From JBQTJJ01 sp052387235 (GTDB taxonomy: Bacteria; Actinomycetota; Acidimicrobiia; Acidimicrobiales; GCA-2861595), in NCBI GenBank assembly GCA_052387235.1, contig JBQTJJ010000001.1:1-64000 (forward strand): a stretch of 64,000 bases of DNA. The letters run 5' to 3'. The notes beneath the pieces are model-generated. The model searched no databases and was not told the DNA's origin. It saw nothing but the letters and a program-made list of their open reading frames with translations. Of the stretch, positions 61,068 through 64,000 are shown piece after piece. The position numbers and the translations under genes were made by a program. Every line of letters begins with the position of its first letter. The first letter of the stretch is position 1.

Positions 61068-62672
61068 GTGATCATCTGCGAGGAGTGCGGCAACCAGAAC
61101 GACTCCACCGACACCTTCTGCGGGTCGTGCGGCGCCTTCCTGGAATGGCAGGGCCAGCGAGTCGAGGAGCCGGCCCCGGAACCGGAGCCCGAGGTGGAGG
61201 AGACGGCCGAGGAAGCGGCCCGGCCGGGGATCGTGCAGCGGGTCAAGACGGCCATCGGCATCGAGGACCAGCCCGGCGGGGGCGGTGGGCCCGCCGCAGC
61301 CGGTGGGGCCGGGCCCGGCACCGACGAGGCGGTCGAAGCCGAAGAGGCCCGCCGGCTGGCCGCGGCCGAGCGGGCCGGCGCGGAGGAGGCCGCCGAGCGG
61401 GCCCGGCGGGAGGCGGCAGAGGCCCGGGCCGAGGCGGAGCGGGCCGAGCGACTGGCCCGGGAGCAGGCCGAGGCCGCGGCCCGGGCCCAGCGCGAGGCGG
61501 AGGCCCGGGCCCAGCGCGAGCACGCGGCCGGGGCCCAGGCCGAGACCGAGGCGGCCCGCCGGGAGGCGGAGGCGGAGGCGGCCCGCCGGGAGGCCGAGGC
61601 GGAGGCGGAGGCGGCCCGCCGGCGGGCCGAGGAGGTGGCCGGCTCCACCGCCGCGGCCGAGGCGGCTGCGGAGCGGGCCAGGGCCGAGGAGGCCAGGCGG
61701 GAGGAGGCGGCCCGCCGGGCCGCGGCCATGGTGGCCCAGCCCAGACAGGCGCCCACTCCCCCGTCTCCACCGGCGCCGGCGGCGGTACGGCCGACCGAGC
61801 AGCGCCAGCGGCCCGCCCCCCGCCAGCCGGCCGCCCCCGCCCCGGTGGTCAAGCCGGGCGACCTCATCTGCGGGCAGTGCGGCGAGGGCAACGACCCGGC
61901 CCGGAACTTCTGCCGGCGCTGCGGCCACACCCTGGCCACCGCCCTGGTGGCCAGGGTGCCGTGGTACCGCCGCGTGTTCTCGCGCCGGAAGAAGGCGGTC
62001 CCTGCCGGCGCCCGTCCCGGCCGGGCCGGAGGCGCGGTCGCCGCAACGACCGGCGGGCGGGGCCGCCGCGGTGCCGTCCGCGACGCCAAGATGGCCGGGC
62101 GCAAGGCCAAGTCGGTCTACAACAAGTTTCGCAGGGTGGCCGCCCTGCTGGTGATCCTCGGCGTGGGCCTGGCCTTCCTCGGTCCCTTCCGGGAGCCGGC
62201 CAACCGCGCCTACCAGTCGGTCCGGCGGGTCATCAAGCCCGAGTTCGAACCGGTGCGCCCCGTCGCCGCCGTCGCCTCCAGCTCAGCCCCGGGCCGTGAT
62301 CCCACCGCCGTCATCGACGGCATCAAGAACACCTTCTGGGCCGAGGGCGCCCCCGGTCCCGGCGACAGGCAGACCCTCACCGTCACCTTCTCGGAGCCCA
62401 CCGACCTCGACAAGTTCGGGATCATCCCGGGGGCGTCGGAGAACCCGGCCCAGTTCGTGGCCCAGCCCCGGCCCCGGACCCTGCATCTCGTGTTCGACGG
62501 CACCACTCCGAGTGCCAAGGACGTCGCGGTCAAGGACTCGGCCAAATTCCAGTCCTTCGACCTGAAGGCCAAGGGCGTCACCAGCGTGCTGGTGGAGATC
62601 GTGTCGGTCCACGCCAGCACGGGCGGCGAGGACTGCGCCATCACGGAGCTGGAGTTCTTCCGGAAGAAGTGA
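61068..62672 (+). CDS. Zinc-ribbon, coiled-coil membrane protein with discoidin-like C-terminus
   Basis: 534 residues from a GTG. Two zinc ribbons: CEECG...CGSCG (Cys4, 7, 18, 21) and CGQCGEGNDPARNFCRRCG (Cys268, 271 and two more). Between them lies a long charged helix of Ala, Glu and Arg (about 95-225), probably a coiled coil. A membrane span near 357-373 (VAALLVILGVGLAFLGPF) follows a basic stretch. The C-terminal about 140 residues read AVIDGIKNTFWAEGAPGPGD, TVTFSEPTDLDKFGIIPG and DCAITELEFFRKK, as in F5/8-type or NADase-type glycan-binding domains. It could tie the injection particle to the membrane or a surface glycan. Ends 32 bp inside the convergent regulator gene. Confidence 0.8.
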   Translation: MIICEECGNQNDSTDTFCGSCGAFLEWQGQRVEEPAPEPEPEVEETAEEAARPGIVQRVKTAIGIEDQPGGGGGPAAAGGAGPGTDEAVEAEEARRLAAAERAGAEEAAERARREAAEARAEAERAERLAREQAEAAARAQREAEARAQREHAAGAQAETEAARREAEAEAARREAEAEAEAARRRAEEVAGSTAAAEAAAERARAEEARREEAARRAAAMVAQPRQAPTPPSPPAPAAVRPTEQRQRPAPRQPAAPAPVVKPGDLICGQCGEGNDPARNFCRRCGHTLATALVARVPWYRRVFSRRKKAVPAGARPGRAGGAVAATTGGRGRRGAVRDAKMAGRKAKSVYNKFRRVAALLVILGVGLAFLGPFREPANRAYQSVRRVIKPEFEPVRPVAAVASSSAPGRDPTAVIDGIKNTFWAEGAPGPGDRQTLTVTFSEPTDLDKFGIIPGASENPAQFVAQPRPRTLHLVFDGTTPSAKDVAVKDSAKFQSFDLKAKGVTSVLVEIVSVHASTGGEDCAITELEFFRKK

Positions 62673-63999
62673 CCGGCTCGGGCCCCAGCCCCAGCTCGGA
62701 CAGCGCCTCGTCGTACCCCTTCCGAGCCTTGGTCGCGGCCGCCCGCTCGCCGGCCGCCTCATGGGCCGCGACCAGCAGGCGCCACAGCCCGTCCCGGTAG
62801 CGGTCGATCTGCAGGCCCCGCTCGGCGGCACCGGCCGCGGCCGACGGCCGGCCCAGCGCCAGCTCGGCCTCGGCCAGCGCGTGGGCGGCATCGACCGCCG
62901 CGGCGCCGAGCTGCTCGCGCCGCTTGACCACCCATTCCGCCGGCCCGTCCTCGGGGAGCAGGTCGCCGCGATAGCGGTTGAGAGCGGCGTGGAAGGCGAC
63001 CGCGGCATGGGCCGGGTCGCCGGCCCGGAAGGCGGCCCTTCCGTCCTCGACGGCCCGTTCGAAGCCGACCACGTCCACGTCGGCGCCGGCCGGGAGCTCC
63101 AGCCGGTAGGCGTCGCCGTCCCGAACCACGTAGGCGCCGGGCCCGTTTCCGGGGTCCGGCCGGAGCACCTGGCGGAGGGTGGACACGGCCACCTGGAGCT
63201 GGTGGGCGGCGGCGTGGGGGTCGACATCGGGCCAGAAGGCGTCCAGGAGGTGCTCGCGGTGCACGCTGCGGCCGGCCGACACGGCCAGCAGCCGGAGCAC
63301 GGCGCGGGCGCGGGGGCGGATGCCGCCCAGCTCGACGGCCCGGCCCCGCACCGACACCCGGAAGCCGCCGAAGCAGAGCAGCTCCACCGGCGGCGGGCCG
63401 CCCGCCTCCGGGCCGGCGCCGGTCGGGTGGTGCACCAGGGCCACGGCGGCCAGGCCGCACTCCTCGGCCAGGGTGCGGCCCAGGGCGGCGTGCTCGGTGG
63501 CCCGCTCCCCGCCCATGGCCCCGAGCAGGGCGTGGGCCACCGCCTGTGGGCCCCGAACGCCGGTCGAACGGGCCAGGGCCTCGGCGTCGAGGGCGGCTCG
63601 ACGGGCCTCGGTCGAGCCCGACCGCGCGAGGGCGACGGCCAGCAGTGACCGGCACCACGCCTCCAGCACGCTGGAGCCGAGGCGGCGGAAGCGCCCCGCG
63701 GCGTCGTCCAGCAGGGCCAGCGGTGCCCCTCCCCGGGCCAGGAGGCCGAGCGACTCCATCAGCGCGGACAGGCCGGCGCCCCAGTCGTCGCCGGCCTCCT
63801 CGCACGCGACCCGGATGGCCGCCGCCTCGTCCACGCCGGACGGCCTCGGCGTGAGGGCAAGGGCCGCCCTGGCCAGGGCGGCCAGCCAGGGCAGGCCGCG
63901 GCGCTCGGCATAGACGGCGGCCCCCTCGACCTCATCCGGAGCGCCTCCGCCGGGGGTGAGCAGGAGGGCCACCGCAGCCGCCACCCGGGCCCCCGCCAC
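62641..63999 (-). CDS. BTAD/SARP-type transcriptional activator, probably cut by the window edge
   Basis: 452 codons are visible up to the window end; the true N-terminus is probably outside. Residues about 200-300 form the winged-helix of SARP regulators: VELLCFGGFRVSVRGRAVEL, RPRARAVLRLLAVSAGRSVH and HAAAHQLQVAVSTLRQVLRP. The BTAD bundle follows with VVGFERAVEDGRAAFRAGDP and LQIDRYRDGLWRLLVAAHEA. The N-terminal part is TPR-like and helical, as in LAL-type regulators that carry an ATPase upstream. It lies at the end of the eCIS run, convergent and overlapping the last gene by 32 bp, and may control it. Confidence 0.85.
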   Translation of the reverse strand: MAGARVAAAVALLLTPGGGAPDEVEGAAVYAERRGLPWLAALARAALALTPRPSGVDEAAAIRVACEEAGDDWGAGLSALMESLGLLARGGAPLALLDDAAGRFRRLGSSVLEAWCRSLLAVALARSGSTEARRAALDAEALARSTGVRGPQAVAHALLGAMGGERATEHAALGRTLAEECGLAAVALVHHPTGAGPEAGGPPPVELLCFGGFRVSVRGRAVELGGIRPRARAVLRLLAVSAGRSVHREHLLDAFWPDVDPHAAAHQLQVAVSTLRQVLRPDPGNGPGAYVVRDGDAYRLELPAGADVDVVGFERAVEDGRAAFRAGDPAHAAVAFHAALNRYRGDLLPEDGPAEWVVKRREQLGAAAVDAAHALAEAELALGRPSAAAGAAERGLQIDRYRDGLWRLLVAAHEAAGERAAATKARKGYDEALSELGLGPEPVTSSGRTPAP

Positions 64000-64000
64000 C

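Noticed and set aside
40727..63999. Prophage
   Set aside because: No capsid, portal, terminase, integrase, holin or lysin gene is visible. The ATPase, DUF4255, DUF4157 and PAAR-like genes fit an extracellular contractile injection system instead.
40727..63999. Type VI secretion system
   Set aside because: A single sheath gene of phage type, LysM hub, J-like baseplate and AAA+ ATPase are present, but no TssJLM membrane complex, TssBC pair or ClpV.

Overview
The window is very GC-rich, uses many GTG starts and packs its genes with ATGA/GTGA stop-start overlaps. Together with an F420-dependent LLM oxidoreductase, a GlgX-TreY-TreZ trehalose operon, Thr-rich secreted linkers and an ECF sigma/zinc-finger anti-sigma pair, this points to an actinobacterium, possibly an Acidimicrobiia-type lineage. 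The lineage is inference; no rRNA or phylogenetic marker is present. All product names come from motif and family recognition by eye, with no database search.

1-6.0 kb is ordinary chromosome: a conserved hypothetical protein divergent from an ECF sigma/anti-sigma pair, a SRPBCC protein, a DM13 membrane protein, a membrane-anchored metallophosphoesterase, a hemerythrin-like protein and a lone Flp-type pilin. A 400-bp non-coding stretch rich in hairpins (6025-6424) precedes a translationally coupled exopolysaccharide cluster at 6.4-12.4 kb. That cluster holds a GT-C type membrane glycosyltransferase with a flippase-like front half, a cellulose-synthase-like GT2, a GH8 lipoprotein and a Thr-rich membrane protein. 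A broken GH6 cellulase fragment and tRNA-Val(GAC) follow.

12.6-20 kb holds a lipid kinase/DUF421 operon, a GAF-SpoIIE-HATPase regulator, an F420 oxidoreductase, a topoisomerase IB and a thioredoxin-reductase-like protein with an unusual tail. 20-26.6 kb is the glgX-treY-treZ operon, which makes trehalose from glucans. Divergent from it lie a sugar-binding lipoprotein translationally coupled to a NarL-type histidine kinase, and a convergent response regulator preceded by a 16-bp perfect palindrome. 30.7-40.6 kb carries a sigma-region-4-like protein, a second hemerythrin, an L,D-transpeptidase, an OtsA-type GT20 enzyme (a second trehalose route), an FAD oxidoreductase, small hypotheticals and a two-cupredoxin lipoprotein.

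40.7-64 kb is an extracellular contractile injection system (eCIS, the Afp/PVC/MAC family). It has a DUF4280 PAAR-like tip, DUF4255/Pvc16 terminator, AAA+ ATPase, sheath, two tube proteins, DUF6760 protein, CIS-tube/LysM protein, VgrG-like spike, gp25-like wedge, baseplate J-like protein and a tail-protein-I-like protein. A LuxR-type regulator lies at the start of the forward gene run and a BTAD/SARP-type regulator at the end. Three proteins carry DUF4157 modules: one with a second HExxH motif, one with the motif mutated to EELAH, and one joined to a long Gly-rich tail-fibre-like repeat. A zinc-ribbon, coiled-coil, single-TM protein with a discoidin-like C-terminus closes the run. No tape-measure protein and no conventional tail-fibre gene is recognisable. 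The DUF4157 trio and the zinc-ribbon membrane protein are the least explained and most interesting part of the window.
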